Shown: positions 49,111 through 62,950, numbered from the stretch's first letter. The stretch: 64,000 bases of DNA from Aptenodytes patagonicus (GCF_965638725.1 NC_134959.1:11040417-11104416), one strand, 5' to 3'. A program made the numbers and translations. The notes: generated by a model from the sequence alone, not told the origin.

Positions 49111-52100
49111 TTTGGTACCATAGGAATATATTCATCTTGGGTACAATTCCTCTATATTCAATGGATTTTAACAAGGCAGGAAATTAATTTATAATTTACT
49201 GTTATATCAAATACTACAGAAAGCAAGGGTATTGTTTTGAATAATAAGCAAAGAACTATGAATTTTCAGTAATGTCCACTGCTACAGAAATCAGAGCTTT
49301 TAATGGTGGTCAAGAACACTTACTTGAATAGTACAAAATCACTTCAGATATATATGTGTGACTTGAGGCTAAAATTTCATGGTCAATTGGCAATTGTGCC
49401 ATAAACATTAATATAGGAACACAACTGAAAATGTTGAGACACCACTGACTTCAATGGCAATAAAATCAGGTCCCATGCAATAGTTGTTTTCAAGCTGCAG
49501 ATGACACTATGGAGCATCAGACTGCTTACTTGGACTCCAGTTTAGTGTCCATGCAAAAATCTTTCTCTTTTCTAAAAGACCTCTGGCAAAAAAAGATAAT
49601 ACACAGCAGAAGATTGTTATTCAAGCCTCATCATCTGGCTTAGCACCTAGCATCAAGAACATTACTGCATGTACAGCACAAGCAGCAGCGAAGTCTGAGG
49701 CTGAGGGCATGGCGGGACTGCCCCTTTCAAAAGCAGACGAGATTTCTGCTCGATCAGAAAGACTGCATGATGATGGCCTGCAATCATCCAGGTTCCAGTG
49801 GCTACACAAAAGCAGCTCTGAGTACACGTATTCTTTTTGTGTATTCTGGGAAGCCAACTGTATGCAGAAAGCTTTTTCTGCTTTTTTTGTGTAATCAATA
49901 CTGACAGGTAAATTCCGTCTGAAGTATTTTTAGACATTACATATAAACTTCATCCAGTCTCCTGCAATTCAGTTTTTCTTTCCCTTTACAAGTAGAGAAG
50001 CTGAAATAAGAATTTTACTCTGAGAGGTGACTGGAAGAACAGCAATGGTGCCTCCTCTGATTTTTATATTACATTCGGTTTACAATTTCAGTAAAGATCT
50101 ATTTATTTACTAGTTGTCGCCTTGCCCATTTAATATTAAAAGTTACTATTGCTGACTTCAATATGAAAATGAATAGAAATTCAGGAAGCACAATAATTCT
50201 GCTAATGATGCAATGGCCAGGAAGCTTACTCTTTCGTAATTGCATTAGTGGTGTCACACTCATAAGACAAACCGGCAGGAAAAATATTCATCTAAAAAGC
50301 AAGCAAGTAGATTTTTTTTTTTCATGTAGAAGGATAGCAAAGTTGTTAAATTATGTATACTTTTTGACTATATTCACAGTAAAAGCACTTGCCAAGTTCA
50401 CAGAGGAAATCATTGCGCAACCCTGGTTTGCAGGTCTGTGATCCAGCCATCGTTGTCTCTTGTTTTTCTAAGGTGAGCCAATCAGTTAGGTAAAACATGG
50501 TTCCACCGAAAACAATGGTAAATTCATTTTGATGTTAGTGGAATTATGTCAGTTCCCATAACTATTACTTTTTCAGGTAATTGTTATATTTATTATACAT
50601 TATATTAGCATTAATTAAATATTAATTATTATAGTTATGTGTAATCCTAATTATACAGATATTACATATTGTACTTATTTTGCACATATACTACACAATA
50701 GAGAGGAAATGTTTTAAAACATACTATTTAGGGAAAATGCTACGTATTTCCAGGTTAAAAGTACTTTTCACAATGGAAATGGTTTAATACAGACATTTAA
50801 GTTACTTTGGTTTCTGGAAAAATACATTTTTTACAGTCACAGGGTCTGATCTACTCCCCTTAAGTTTAACACAAAGATTGTGGCTCATCTTAAAAGCAGC
50901 AGAACCAAGCTCTCGGAATATATTCTTTAAAATATGCTTACTACTTCAAATGTTCATCATTGCTGCAGTGAGTAGCATACATGTCTGAGGGTTAGGAATT
51001 TGTGGTGTCAAATAGGAGGTGACTTTAACTTGCACTGTTTTGGTAATGTGCATATTAATTCAAAGTTCTAGCAAATTCCCTATGTATGATTTTTTAATTG
51101 TAAGTCGAGGGCCTAATGGGAAGCAAAGACAGCTTTAAAGTACCATTCACATGTAGTAATTCTTGGCAGCTGACCTGCTAAAGCAGAGTTTTGAGACTTG
51201 TGCTTTGCACCGCTATCATTTCTGCGACTAGTTTCCTTCCTCCCCTCTCAGTGGGGCTCCTGCTGGGAATGTAACACACATCACTGGAGTAAGCAGTGAT
51301 GTGCCAGTCTGCATCTGCTACAAAGCAGCCTAAAAATAAAACCCAATTGGACAATGCCATTTGGTGTACAGCAGCACACAGTCTAGTAACATAAACCAGG
51401 CTGTCAGCAAAGATAAATGATTGTTCAGCTACATGCCAAACAAATCTCGGGGTCTTAAAAAAACCCAGAAACAATCCTTTGATACTCATTTATAAACTTA
51501 ATCTCTCAAGATTTATCATCATTGCAATTTAATGAATTTGCATCAGTGAAAGCATAATAAGAATGTCTCATCAAAATTTACTATTAGTATTTTAAGAAAT
51601 CAGCCCATCTTGCAGCTTGTTTCAGTTCAAGGAAGTTCTCTGGTAATGTAGATTTTGTTTTAGAAGATGTCTACCCTTCAAGTTGACATTTTTTCCTGTG
51701 CACGTCAGATGCACCCGATTCTTTTGCCAGTATCTCTCTTTAAAATCCCAGTTCTGTAGACTGAATCTTTTCAAAAAGATCTACGTGTTAATGTTGTTCT
51801 TTCTACAGCTTCTGTTTGAAATACCTGCCTGTATTTTTTTGCTTGTGTGTATTATCAGACTCTTTGAATTTAAAAGGGTATGGTCATACAGAGGGCACAA
51901 ATGACTACAATGCAAATAATTGCAGGCTCTTAAATTACAGACACAACTTTGTACCTCATCCTTCATGCTACTGTACAATTTTGCAGGGGGAAAACTCTGC
52001 AGATATTTGCATTTTTGAGGTTTTCAAATTCCTATTGAATTGGATTTTGAGGGTATTTACAAATATTATTCTTAATTCATAAATTGCTGACCTTGAAACA

Positions 52101-53442
52101 AATGCACACATTTATTTTATGTAAAATGGGAGTGCAATTAGACACAGAATGGAATCATACTAACTGCAGGTCCTGGGCCTTCAGTGAGATCTATGTTTAA
52201 ATGGATGTCACTGCAAGATCAGCACCATGATTTTTAAAATTATTAAGTAAAAACTAACAGGCTTTAAATATCTTTTGTTACCGCTACTATAGTTATAGCT
52301 GGAAATCCCCAAATTACATGTATACCATTGTACAGCTGGAGAAATGAGCTTTACAAAGATTTCTGTTTATATATTTTCAGAAAAATGATTACACACTCTT
52401 AAAAACATAGGGTATAAAACCACTACAGATTGAACTTTATTCTTATTATGTACTGTGCTGGTTTGCCAATTCTACATACACAGAAACCACGAGAGAGAGT
52501 GTCCCAAAGTATTATGAACTTGATTTTCTCAGGAAACCACCATTCCTAGAATTGTGAGATGAAGCAAAACATGAAGTTGCATGGAACTTGCAATCAGAAG
52601 GCCAAAATTAGCAAGTCTGAAGACTGTCAGTATGTTATTTCATCCATATGAGGAGAAAAACAACTCCTGTCAGGGACAAACGTGTCTAATCCCCAAATCC
52701 TACTTTTCTGAAACCATCATTGGGGTCACCCTGCGTACATAGTCAAGAGTTTGTTAGTTGGCACGGGAGTCAAGGTCACATGTTTGTGGGCAATTATTCC
52801 AGGAGATAGCAAATCATGTTATCTCAACAACTCTTACAGATTATTTGTTCTCTAGAAACAATATTGAGTAGATTGGGGGATAGATGTGCATGTTGTACAT
52901 TTTAAGAGCACAAGAATAGAAGTTTTTCATTACTTTCATGATTATTATCTGATACAGTCTCTATGACAGGACAGGATTGTCTCCAAAGTTGTACAGAAGA
53001 GAAAATATTTAGATCTGCATTGTGTCCCCAGCTCAGAATGCTATTTATAAGCCCTGATGCTACTGCAGTTTATTTACCATCTTCTTCTATTTGTAGCCTT
53101 CAGTATGGTGAAAAACAAAGATAAATAAGACAAGTCAACTCTGTGTATTTTTATCATATCAATCTTTGTAAAAACAGGTAATTCATTTATTTCTCATAGT
53201 ATCTGTGGTAATAATTAAAGATAAGACAAATATGTGTGTATACCTGTGCATGTACATATGCGTTTCTTGGCATGTTTTAAGGTTTGTCTTTTAAAAACTC
53301 ATTACAGCTAGCATTAGTGAAATATCATAAATGATGGGCTTATCATTCTATATTACCTTTATTTCATATTGAGGCAGCATGTATTTAGCTTACTTAGAGG
53401 AAGCTAAGCATAAGCTACTTTATTGTGATAAATTCACAATAG

Positions 53443-53474
53443 GTTCCCTTACTAATTAGTTCCCTTACTAATTA
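53443..53474. repeat. 16-bp tandem duplication
   Basis: Two exact adjacent copies of GTTCCCTTACTAATTA. Confidence 0.9.
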
Positions 53475-54552
53475 GGTTTTTATTTCCTATATGACTATGC
53501 ATTTCAATCTCTTTTCTTCTCCTTTTTCTTTTATGCTAAACTGAACATCTGTCAACTACATCACCATGTCTGAAATAGTCTCCCATTAAGAAGGAAAAAG
53601 AGTATACTCTCTATCCTATTATTTATTGCCTTCTCATCTTCCAAGTCTTGGAATTATAAAGATCCTTGACATGTATATACAGTGTGTTGACACTCAATAC
53701 CACTGTCAAAGCTGAACTTTGAAAGATCTGTATCATATAATTTCCCCACTCTAACTCCTGGAATTCCAAAAGAAAACTAACATATGCAAAATCCAACAAC
53801 AGAAAACAACTGATGTATAGAATTTGTATGGCCTACAGATTGCTTTGCTACTCCCTTATCTTTTAGTAACTGATGGCTTGATGTTGTGTGCCTAAAAAGA
53901 TCTGAAGTATATATATTTGGGTTACAGTATCTTGATTCATCAGTGTGAAATTAAAAAAAACCATGCACCTGTAGGTACTGTTTATCTGCTTCTTTGAATT
54001 ACTTAGCAGCGCACACACAAAGCTGAAAATCTTTCTTCCCCTCAAACCTCAGTTGTCAGTTGCTACCACAGGGCTGTTGTCTCACGGTCCCTTGTGCTGA
54101 CAGATACGACAACTTACACAAGAGCTGCATACTGCATATGTGCAGTTCTTGTGGGACTGATGTTTTGTTTCCTGCCTCTCACACCAGTAAGAACTGTGAT
54201 CTGATAGTCTGATACAGACTTGGTAGCTTTTTATACCTCCTTTTACAATACTGCAATTGATTAGAGCCAAACCACAGTAGAGAGGTTTGCATGTGCCTCT
54301 TGAAACAAGGAGGATGTAGAAATTGAGACGGGATGCAGAGAGCACCTTTAACTAGCCCACTCAGACATAAAGGGCATCTATCTGCCTTAGATGCCCTGGC
54401 ACATTTGGAAGATGGTGAAGGATCTAAAATTATTGTGGGATGCCAGAGAAATAACTTCTGGTAGCCCTTAAACTTCAAGCAAATGAATACCCAACCGACG
54501 AATTTCTGGGCTGTGAAAAAGACAACAGTAGAGTGAACCATAAACACTGTGA

Positions 54553-55141
54553 GACCTTGTCCTGGTTTCAGCAGGGATAGAGTTAATTTCTTTCCTAGTA
54601 GCTGGTACAGTGCTGTGTTTTGTGTTTTGGATTTAGGATGAGAATAATGTTGATAACACACTGATGTTTTAGTTGTTGCTAGGTAGTGCTTACACTAGTC
54701 AAGGACTTTCCAGCTTCCCATGCTCTACTGACTGAGAAGGCTGGAGGTGCACAAGAAGCTGGAAGGGGGCACAGCCAGGACAGCTGACCCCAACTGGCCA
54801 AAGGGACATTCCATACCATGGGACATCATGCTCAGTACATAAACTGGGGGAAAGCTGGCCGGGGGGGGCCGCTGCTCGGGGACTGGCTGGGCATCGGTTG
54901 GCGGGTGGTGAGCAACTGCATTGTGCATCACTTGCTTTGTGTATTATTATTACTACTACTACTACATTATTGTTATTATTATTATTTTATTTCAATTATT
55001 AAACTTTTTATCTCAACCCACGAGTTTTTCTTACTTCTACTCTTCCAATTCTCTCCCCCATCCCACCGGGGCTGGGGGGGGGAGTGAGTGAGTGGCTGTG
55101 TGGTACTCAGTTGCCGACTGAGGTTAAACCACGACAGACCT
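54553..55141 (+). repeat. 5-bp target-site duplications flanking LTR copy 2
   Basis: GACCT at 54553-54557 is repeated at 55137-55141, immediately next to the LTR termini, which fixes the element boundaries. Confidence 0.9.
54558..55136 (+). mobile_element. Solo LTR of the same avian ERV family, copy 2
   Basis: A 579-bp LTR with the same ends (TGTCCTGG...CACGACA) and the same order of landmarks as copy 1 at 18968, with ATTAAA at 54998-55003. Compared with copy 1 it has an additional JTTTTG-like tandem stretch (GTGTTTTGTGTTTTGG), a different AT-rich simple-repeat region (TAC/TTA units) and a G-rich segment with GAGTGAGTGAGTG near the 3' end. The CRE present in copy 1 is mutated. No internal retroviral genes remain. 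Confidence 0.93.
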
Positions 55142-58100
55142 GCTCCTGCATCCTTGGCATGTCTCCAGCAGTGCAGGATATTTGCATCTAATAACACAAC
55201 CAGTTCTGTTCCGTTTTGGCTGAGGAAATTTAAAAAGCAAGCAAACAAACAAAAAATTACTGGGCACTGTATCGTCAGCTTTAGCTTAGTGATGAGCAAA
55301 GTGAGCTCCTCAAACCTGATGTCAGATTTATCAAGGAGAACCAGGCCCAGGTGGTGGACCACAATGCAAGCAAACCAAATACACTCTTGGCTGCAGTTAC
55401 AGAGGAAGTATGAAAGCACTAGAAGCTGACTAAACAAATCAAGAACCTGAAACTGGCCACTGAGGTCAGCTACATTGGCTTTCCTGTCAGAGCCAGAGGA
55501 AAATGGTACTCAGCCAATCAAGCATTGCTAGCTGCACTGGTCCCTTGGAAAGCAGACAAGACTGGGTTGCCAAGTTTAGTACATAAGTCCCACTCTTCTC
55601 TGTCAACATCCTGAATATCTTCTCAAGCATAGGACAGACAGGTGGCCAAAGCCCATCATGGCCAAAGACTAGCTCATAGGCATCTCACATTTCATGATGT
55701 CACCAGAAGACCTGAACTGGTTTGTATAGGACACCCAAAAGAGGCTCTGTATTGAGTGGTTTAGCAAGAGTCATTTATGAAGGAAGCTTTCTCAGTCTCA
55801 TATTTTGTTGCTCCTGAGAAATGCCTTCCTGTAAGTGGATTACTTAAATCCCAATCCCAGTCGGGGCCTTTGAGTATTTCTGTAATTAATTAAGAAACTC
55901 TAGAGAAAAGACTAGTTCATTCACGTGTCATGCCTGCATCAGATCACAGCTTTATCTGCTACACTTTTCTGTATGTTATCAAGTAATTTAGCAAAGTTTC
56001 AACCATGAGATATTGGCTTACATGTTCCTCTGTTATCCTTCTGTTCAACCTACTGTCATAATTCCATGTTCTCCATTACAAAATTACTCCTTATTTGGCA
56101 GTTTTCCACAATACAAAATAATCTGTATAGGCAAAAGGTAGTAAGAGTACCACTAGCAGTTGAAATTAAGTTGCCTTTGTTACAGTGCCCTAACAGGAAC
56201 TAAGGCAATGCAATAGCATTCGGTCCCCCGTTCAGTCCTCCTGCAACAATCTTGTGTTGCAGGAACTACCACATGGAAATTCTTTAAAACTCCCATTTAG
56301 GCTTCTTTACCACTTTAAATATTTATATATATATTTATAAACATATCTGATTTTTGTATATTTATATAAACAAGTTTAAATAAATAACCTAAAATTCACC
56401 ATTCATATGAGACTATTAAAATAAGAATTATATGTCCAATATAAGACACTTACTGAAAAAGTCAAATTCTGTTATCTGAAACATACATAACACCTTATTG
56501 CCATCAGTCATACAAGGTCAAACAAACAAAACATAATTTGGCAAGTAGCCTCTAATTTCAAACATTTAGTAGAAGGGATACTATTTTTCTATACCTGTTT
56601 ATAAATGTCCTAAAATTAATTCTAAATTTTGTTTCACTTCTTAAATAGTGTTTAGACTATTATATTAGAAGCCCTGAATACCCCGTTAATAACTTGGGCC
56701 AATTACAGAGAATTACGTTTTACTCTTAGTCACAACCTTACAATGGAATATACTTAAATGCCATATTCATTTCTAGGTTACAAAAAAAAAAAAAATCAGT
56801 CTAGTTCTCATTCACACATTTACAGCATATCTGTTCTGTAACAATCTTCTAAGATCTAGTATTACAAAATGTCAACAGCAGTTCTTTGTGTCTCACAAAT
56901 ACTCTCTCAACACCTCCATATTTGCTGCATACTTCGAACAGTTCTAAGCCAACTGCTAATGGCTAACTAATAATGAATTCATAATCATTTGCTACTCATC
57001 GGAATAAATTTTTTAAATATAAAAACTTCTCCAATATTTACATGGCCATGCAAAGTCTTTTACCACAGCTGGCTGAGAAGTAAATTTTTGTGGTTTTGCA
57101 AGCTGATTCCTTTTTGTGAAAGTTTTCAAGAAAACAAGCAAAATGAGATCCCAGACATCTGAATCACCAGACATTCAAAAAAAAGTTATACATATGTTTA
57201 AGTAGTTGACTTCCTGAAGCAAAAATATGAAATGCCAATGACCATTTTGTGCATGTAGTTGGGAGTACTCCATTCCTGTGCCCTTCTAGCTGGTCGCAAC
57301 AGGCGAAGGGTTTATTTCAGTCTAGTCCTCCATTTCAGCACAACTGGAAGACAGTTTTTTAAGCAGAACAGCAATTTAAAAACAAACACATCTTCTCCTT
57401 CATCTCTGGACTAGGGACACTGACCTTAAAAATATCTGAAATTCTTCCACTGCCTGTAAACAAAAATGGACTGCAGGCAGTCATGATCATATGTCACTCT
57501 TACAAAACATTCTTACTCATTGGCTACTTTTTGGAAAGGTTATTTGCTGTCAATCAAGTGACAAGTTCTGCTTATAATAATGGTGATGACATCAGACCTG
57601 TAGAAGAGAAGACTAGTATAGGGAGTCTAAATATATAAACTAGAAGGTCATGGGACACATCCAACGTCAGTTGAAGTCAATGGCCTCCATTCACTTTGAT
57701 CAAAACGGGACTGATCCATGCAGGACTAAGAGATTTTTATATATATATATATTTATTTTCCTTATAACTAGTATCATTGGCTTGCAGCCTAGGATTTTTT
57801 AAGGTGACCTGGATCTTTGAGTTGTCTGACAAGAAAAGGTGATTGTCCCTATTTTTATTTTTATGTGGCCATATATAGTCAGTCATGTTCACTCTTTCCA
57901 AAATGGGACTTGCCCTGTGGAGGTAACGGGCAAGAATTTTTCCAAACAGCAGGCTGGGGGCTCTAACCACGCATTTCTTTTGCCATTTGGTAGTGTTTGC
58001 AAAGAAGCTGGGCAAGAGGCCAATTCTCATTTTAAGCCTCAGGTTGGACACAATGGTTGGTCAATGTCTGAGGGGTATAAAGCATAGGTCAGCAGCTTTC

Positions 58101-61100
58101 CTGTCAGGCAGCAAATAACTAAATTTCACTTGTCTGAAATAGGATTTTAGTTGTCCAGGGCTGCAGGACAAAAGCACTGTTCTCACCCTGACAGCTGGAA
58201 TGGATGATTTGTGAAATGTATTTTTAGAAGTCTTATTTGCCTACGTGTATGCCTGCTTCGTCAAACATTCAGACAGCAAGAGCAAGTTAGGCTACGAGCC
58301 ACGAGGACTGTGACATACTGTACAAACTGTATAACATATCTAGATCTAAACCTGCATTTTCATTACTTCTCACCCTCCAACTGCAAATGTACAGTCCAAA
58401 TATTAATGCAACACTACTGCTGTTCTTTCTGTACTTCAACATACTATCACTACAGCATTCACAGTAATTAGTAACCACAGAGGGAAAATCACTGCTGATA
58501 CAATAGGACATTAGTGATCAAGTCTGTTTCCCCAAATCACCCTGGTTTTCCTTACATTTCCTTTTCCTAAACATATCTCTATCTTATTAACAGAAACAAG
58601 AATCTCTTGTAAATTAGCTTTTTCCTTTAACAAGACAACCTACTCGAGGGATTTTATTACTAACATTCATCTTTCTAATCTTATCCCACACCTTGCTGAT
58701 ACGCATATCCTTATTAACATTTGCACGACTATTGTGCCAGTGTTGCTTTTTTTTCCGAGCTAATGATTTCTTCCTCCTACAGCCCATGACATCAAGTTGC
58801 ACTCATAATACATTTCAAAGCTGGTTTCCTCTCTCTCTGAATAACATTGTTCCTTTTTTTTGTTTAAACAGTGCACCGGTTTCCTTCCCTTCCCATTCAA
58901 TGGAGGTCTTGGAAAGCACTTTTCACATATACGTAACATCGACAGGAAAATCATAAATGTAACTGAATACATCTATTCTATGCTGATTTACATATGACTA
59001 CTAAATAGTTAATCATACTACCATCTTTCAAAATATTTAGAATTCACAAAATAAAAACTAGAATATTCAGTATAAATATAGCATTGTAAGCATTCAGGAA
59101 AATAATTTTAATGTACAGTGTCACAATAGATATCTACACTACATATTTTCTAGCCCTTAAGAGTTTCCTCTTTATTCTGCATTGGTTATTATGCACTTCT
59201 GCTGAATTGAATGTTTTCATACTCTGTTCATATTAAGAAGTGTGAACTTCCTATTTATTTCTTAGTCTGTCTTAAATTCCTACCATCTGGTTAAGCCATA
59301 TTAGCTTTAAGGCTAGGATTCTTACCAGTCTTCTGTGCCTTTATGCTCTTAATCTATAAACTTAATCTGTAATATATTTCAAATGAAATGTCTGATCTTT
59401 AGAGACAATTATGTGTTAAAAGTTGTTATACAGCACTGTAAAAAATGATAATATGTAAATAAATCTGGCAAGTCAAAATAAAAAATACGCTTATTGTGTT
59501 AGTGTTGACAGAACCAAATTCTGCACAGATCCACTGAATACAATTACATCACTAGGATAACAAAATACGGAGCAGATTTGGACACCTCCTGATAGTGTGA
59601 AAGAACATGTTCGTGCATTGTATTGAACTGTAAGACTAGGTCTGTAGAACAAATTTCTGCATGTGAATACAGTATGCTTTAATCAGTGTGCCTTATGTAG
59701 TTTTGGGATCTATTGGTAAAACTGCATGTTGGTAAAACGTATAGCACTATTAGAAAAAGTTCTGGCGGATGGCCATCAGCTAGTGCAATATAATTTGCCA
59801 GCTATTCATCAGGACAGGAGACTGCTGTGATCCTGTAAGCACCGTATCATGCTCTTCATATGACCAAGAACTGCAAGGTACATGGCTTGGAGAGTGGAAG
59901 GGTTTCTGGAAAGCAGAAGTTTGCAGGTGGGAAATGTCAATAGCTTACCAGGGATTCTAGATTTCTTTTTGGACAGGCCTGGACTGGACATGCAACAAGA
60001 CTCAAGTGTGAGTGGTAATGTTTACCTTAATGATTCCTGATGGTTTGCTTCTTCCTACAACAGTCCCCGGCACTGCTCTGTGCTGGCTACGTGACACAAC
60101 CTCAGCACAAGAGCGACACTTGAGCTCCTGGAGAGCTGCTTGCAGCTAAAAAGCTCCAGACTGTCCACCCTGCTTCCCAAGGATAGGAAATATAAGTATC
60201 CCTAAAAATACATGTGTGTTTGTGTGTGTTAATCTTTCTCTCTTAATTCTTTAAAAAAACCCCAAACAACATAAAAACAAAAAACAGGAGGTATTTTCTG
60301 GGTTTTTTTGGATTACTTTCAAGGTGTAGCTTCACCTTAGGTAGAGCTGGCCTGGGAAGAAGGAAGATCCATCCCAGTATTTTCTTTTCTCTTTCCCTTC
60401 CTCTTCAGCTCCGTCCGACTTCCTTTACACTCAGTTTTCCCACTTCATACCTATACTCCCTTCCAATCCAAAACTTGTTGAAACCCAATCAGACTCTTTT
60501 TTATCTTTTTTAAAATCAGTGTTTCATCTACCATTTAGTTAAAAGCAGCAAAAAAAAAAAAGAAAAAAGGTACCTTCTCCAGCCCTTTATTGCACTCTTC
60601 CAGTACAAAGAATACTCTGACACCCCTCTCTCTTGAAGGAGCCAACAATGTGACAGCCTTCTGTTCCCTTGTGCTTTCCAAGTATTTCCCAGGTATCTCT
60701 TAATTTGAGGACTAAATTTACTAGGAAGAGACATGCTTAGTAGACATGCAAGAATCAGAAAAGTTCGGAGGGAACACAGATGAGAAGCCCAGTCTGCCAG
60801 CAACCATCTGTTATGGAGAAAGAAACAAAGCCACAGATTGCTCCTAGGCAGCTCCCCACAGACACTACTTGAGGACTATTTCTAGCTTGTGGCTAGAAGG
60901 TGTCCAATAAATTGACAATTTCGCTTCTTCCCACAGAGTTTTCTGATTAGCAGCACTGAAACTGGTGGAAATTACTGTTATTTTCACTTTATTAGTATCA
61001 TATCCAAGTGTGTGGGTTTTTTTCTTTTTTTGGGGGGGGAATTAGAGCCAGATGATTGGATGCTTAGCCATGTAGACAAAATTTTTGCTTACATATATTC

Positions 61101-61735
61101 CAACAATTTTTAACTACTCTCCTACTATTACACGTTACCTTGCTTTCTACCTTCTACCAGACACTTCTGTACGTTATTAAATGCTTGTTCCATTTCAAAT
61201 GTAAAATTCTAAATAAGCCTTGGAAATAAAAAATAATCACTTTCTAATAAGAAAGCCAGGATTAACAGAAGACTATTTCTGTGGAAATAGGATTTGAAAA
61301 TACATCGTATTGCACTGCAAACTTTTCTGTATAAAATCTGCATTAAGCCTGAGAAATAATAATAAACCAGTTTAAACTCATACAGCAAAGCCATCGTAGA
61401 CCAGGCCTGTTTCTGAACAATTCCTAAAGCTGGTAGCACCGTGACAATTATGCCCAAGAGATCAGTTTGAGATAATTTTTGTGCATTTTACCTAATTCCC
61501 AAATAAATCCATTTAACAGCAGTGTTGAATTCTGCAGTTTCTCCAGCTAGTGATTTTGAACAAAAGAGGAATACAGTACTTTGCAGGTGCCACTGGAGAT
61601 CTCCATCACAAATTGCTCTACTAAGGAAGGACACTGCACCTGACCACAAAACAAGAGAATGAGAAACCTCATTATTTTAAGCACATATAAAATATTCACT
61701 GATTATTTTTTCCCCTTCTCCCCTTTTCTTCTGCT
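55142..61735. other. Intergenic region, no gene recognised
   Basis: About 6.6 kb of mostly AT-rich DNA between LTR copy 2 and the right CpG island. A short coding-like frame lies just after the LTR (55285-55419). There are AT-rich simple repeats near 56320-56360 and a (TA)n run at 57738-57752. No exon or transposon could be assigned. Confidence 0.55.
57738..57752. repeat. (TA)n simple repeat
   Basis: A short uninterrupted TA dinucleotide run in AT-rich intergenic sequence. Confidence 0.85.
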
Positions 61736-61739
61736 TGGC

Positions 61740-62950
61740 CGTCCCTCACCCTCGTTCCCCTGCACCCCTTGCAGCCGGGGCCCGTCTCGGGCCGTCTCTG
61801 TCACCCCCTCACTGGGACAACCCCGCCGCTCCCCTCCCCGCCTCACCTCACCCCCCCGTGCCCCTGGCGACACTCCCGCCCCAGGGGACCCCCGGTGCCG
61901 CCGCTGCCCGCCGCCTCCTCCTCCCCATCGCCCCCTGCCCTTCCCTCACCCCTCAGCCGGCGGCCGCCCGCCCTCTCCCGCCTTCCCCTTCCCGCTGTCA
62001 CTCGCGGCTCCGCCCGCCCCCTCGCCCGGCCCCTCCCCGGCGCCCGGTGGAGGAGCCGCCGTTTCCGGAGTACACAGAGCGGGGCTGGCCGCGCGGCGGG
62101 GGCTGTCGCGGGCAGGTGAGTGAGCGCCGCCGCTGAGCCCCTGCTCTCGCCGACCGGCCTTCCCCCGGCCCCGCGGCGAGGGCTGTCTCCGGCCGCTGCT
62201 CGCGGGCGCCGGGGGGTCGGCAGCAGCCCCGCAGCCCAGCCGGCGGGGCCCTGGCGGTGCGAGGCACCGGGCTGGCATGGACGGCGTTACCGCCGCTCCT
62301 CCCTCCCTCCCCGGGCGCCGAGGGGAACGGAGCGCGGAGGAGGACAGCCAGCGCCCTGCGGACGCTCGGGCGAGCCCCCTGGGCCGCGGCAGGGGGCGCC
62401 GGCAGGGGCTGGGAGGAGCCGCCGGCGGCGCCTGCGAGGATCCCCGGCCGGGGGGAGGGCGGCGGCGGTGCCCCCGGGCGCTGCCCGGAGCTTGTCGCCG
62501 CGCTCCCTCGGGGGGGGCCGGGCCGGCCCTGTGGCGGCGGGGGCAGCCTCGGTACGGCGCGGGCGTGCAAGCCGGGGCGGTGGCGAGGCTGCGGCCGCCC
62601 CCCCCCCCTTCCCGCCGCCGTGACCCGTGTGCGGGCAGCCCGGGGAGCGCCCCGGGGGCTGGGACTGCGCCTGCGGGAATTCCTGCGCACCTTCCTGCTA
62701 AATAGTGACCCGCGGCCGCCCCGGGAGCCAGCCAGCCCCGGCCCGGCAGCGAGACCCCGCGGCGGGGGCCTCGCCTCAGGGCGGCGCGGCGCTGCCCTGG
62801 CCCGGCCGGGCGCCGCCAGCTCCCGGCGGTGAGGCGGCCCCGCTGGCCGTGCGGGCCTTCCGGGCGGTGCCGGTGGGCCCTGCCCCTCGGGGGGGTTGTA
62901 ACGTCGGCCTCCCGAAAGCACGCCTCATCACGGTGCCCGCGGTGGGTTTT
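61740..62950. promoter_or_regulatory. Large CpG island, promoter of an unidentified gene
   Basis: About 1.2 kb of extremely GC- and CpG-rich DNA with sharp edges against AT-rich flanks. The left edge is C-rich on the plus strand, and the right part has many CGG/GCC clusters. The long open frames on both strands (up to 364 codons) are low-complexity Pro/Arg/Gly/Ala-rich products of composition. A consensus plus-strand donor after 62115 suggests rightward transcription. Confidence 0.8.
62040..62115 (+). other. Putative noncoding first exon (3' end defined by splice donor)
   Basis: The donor GGGCAG|GTGAGTGAG at 62115/62116 is close to the ideal vertebrate splice donor, inside a CpG island. The exon start is not known; 62040 is only a guess. 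No start codon with a recognisable protein was found, so the exon is probably 5' UTR. The gene would continue past the window's right end, so I cannot name it. Confidence 0.4.

Larger units (their letters stand above)
41001..54552. other. Intergenic region, no gene recognised
   Basis: About 13.5 kb between the GPI island and LTR copy 2. Open frames are short (141 codons at most, 43435-43860) with no domain I recognise. It contains a degraded transposon-like segment at about 43750-43970, an (AAT)n repeat at 47645, a palindrome at 49095, an AT-rich stretch at 50570-50700 and a 16-bp tandem duplication at 53443. In human, the 3' end of GARRE1 lies upstream of GPI; nothing like it could be read here. 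Confidence 0.55.

Noticed and set aside
54179..54661. 160-codon minus-strand open frame
   Set aside because: Its first third is the antisense strand of LTR copy 2; the remainder has no recognisable domain or splice context.
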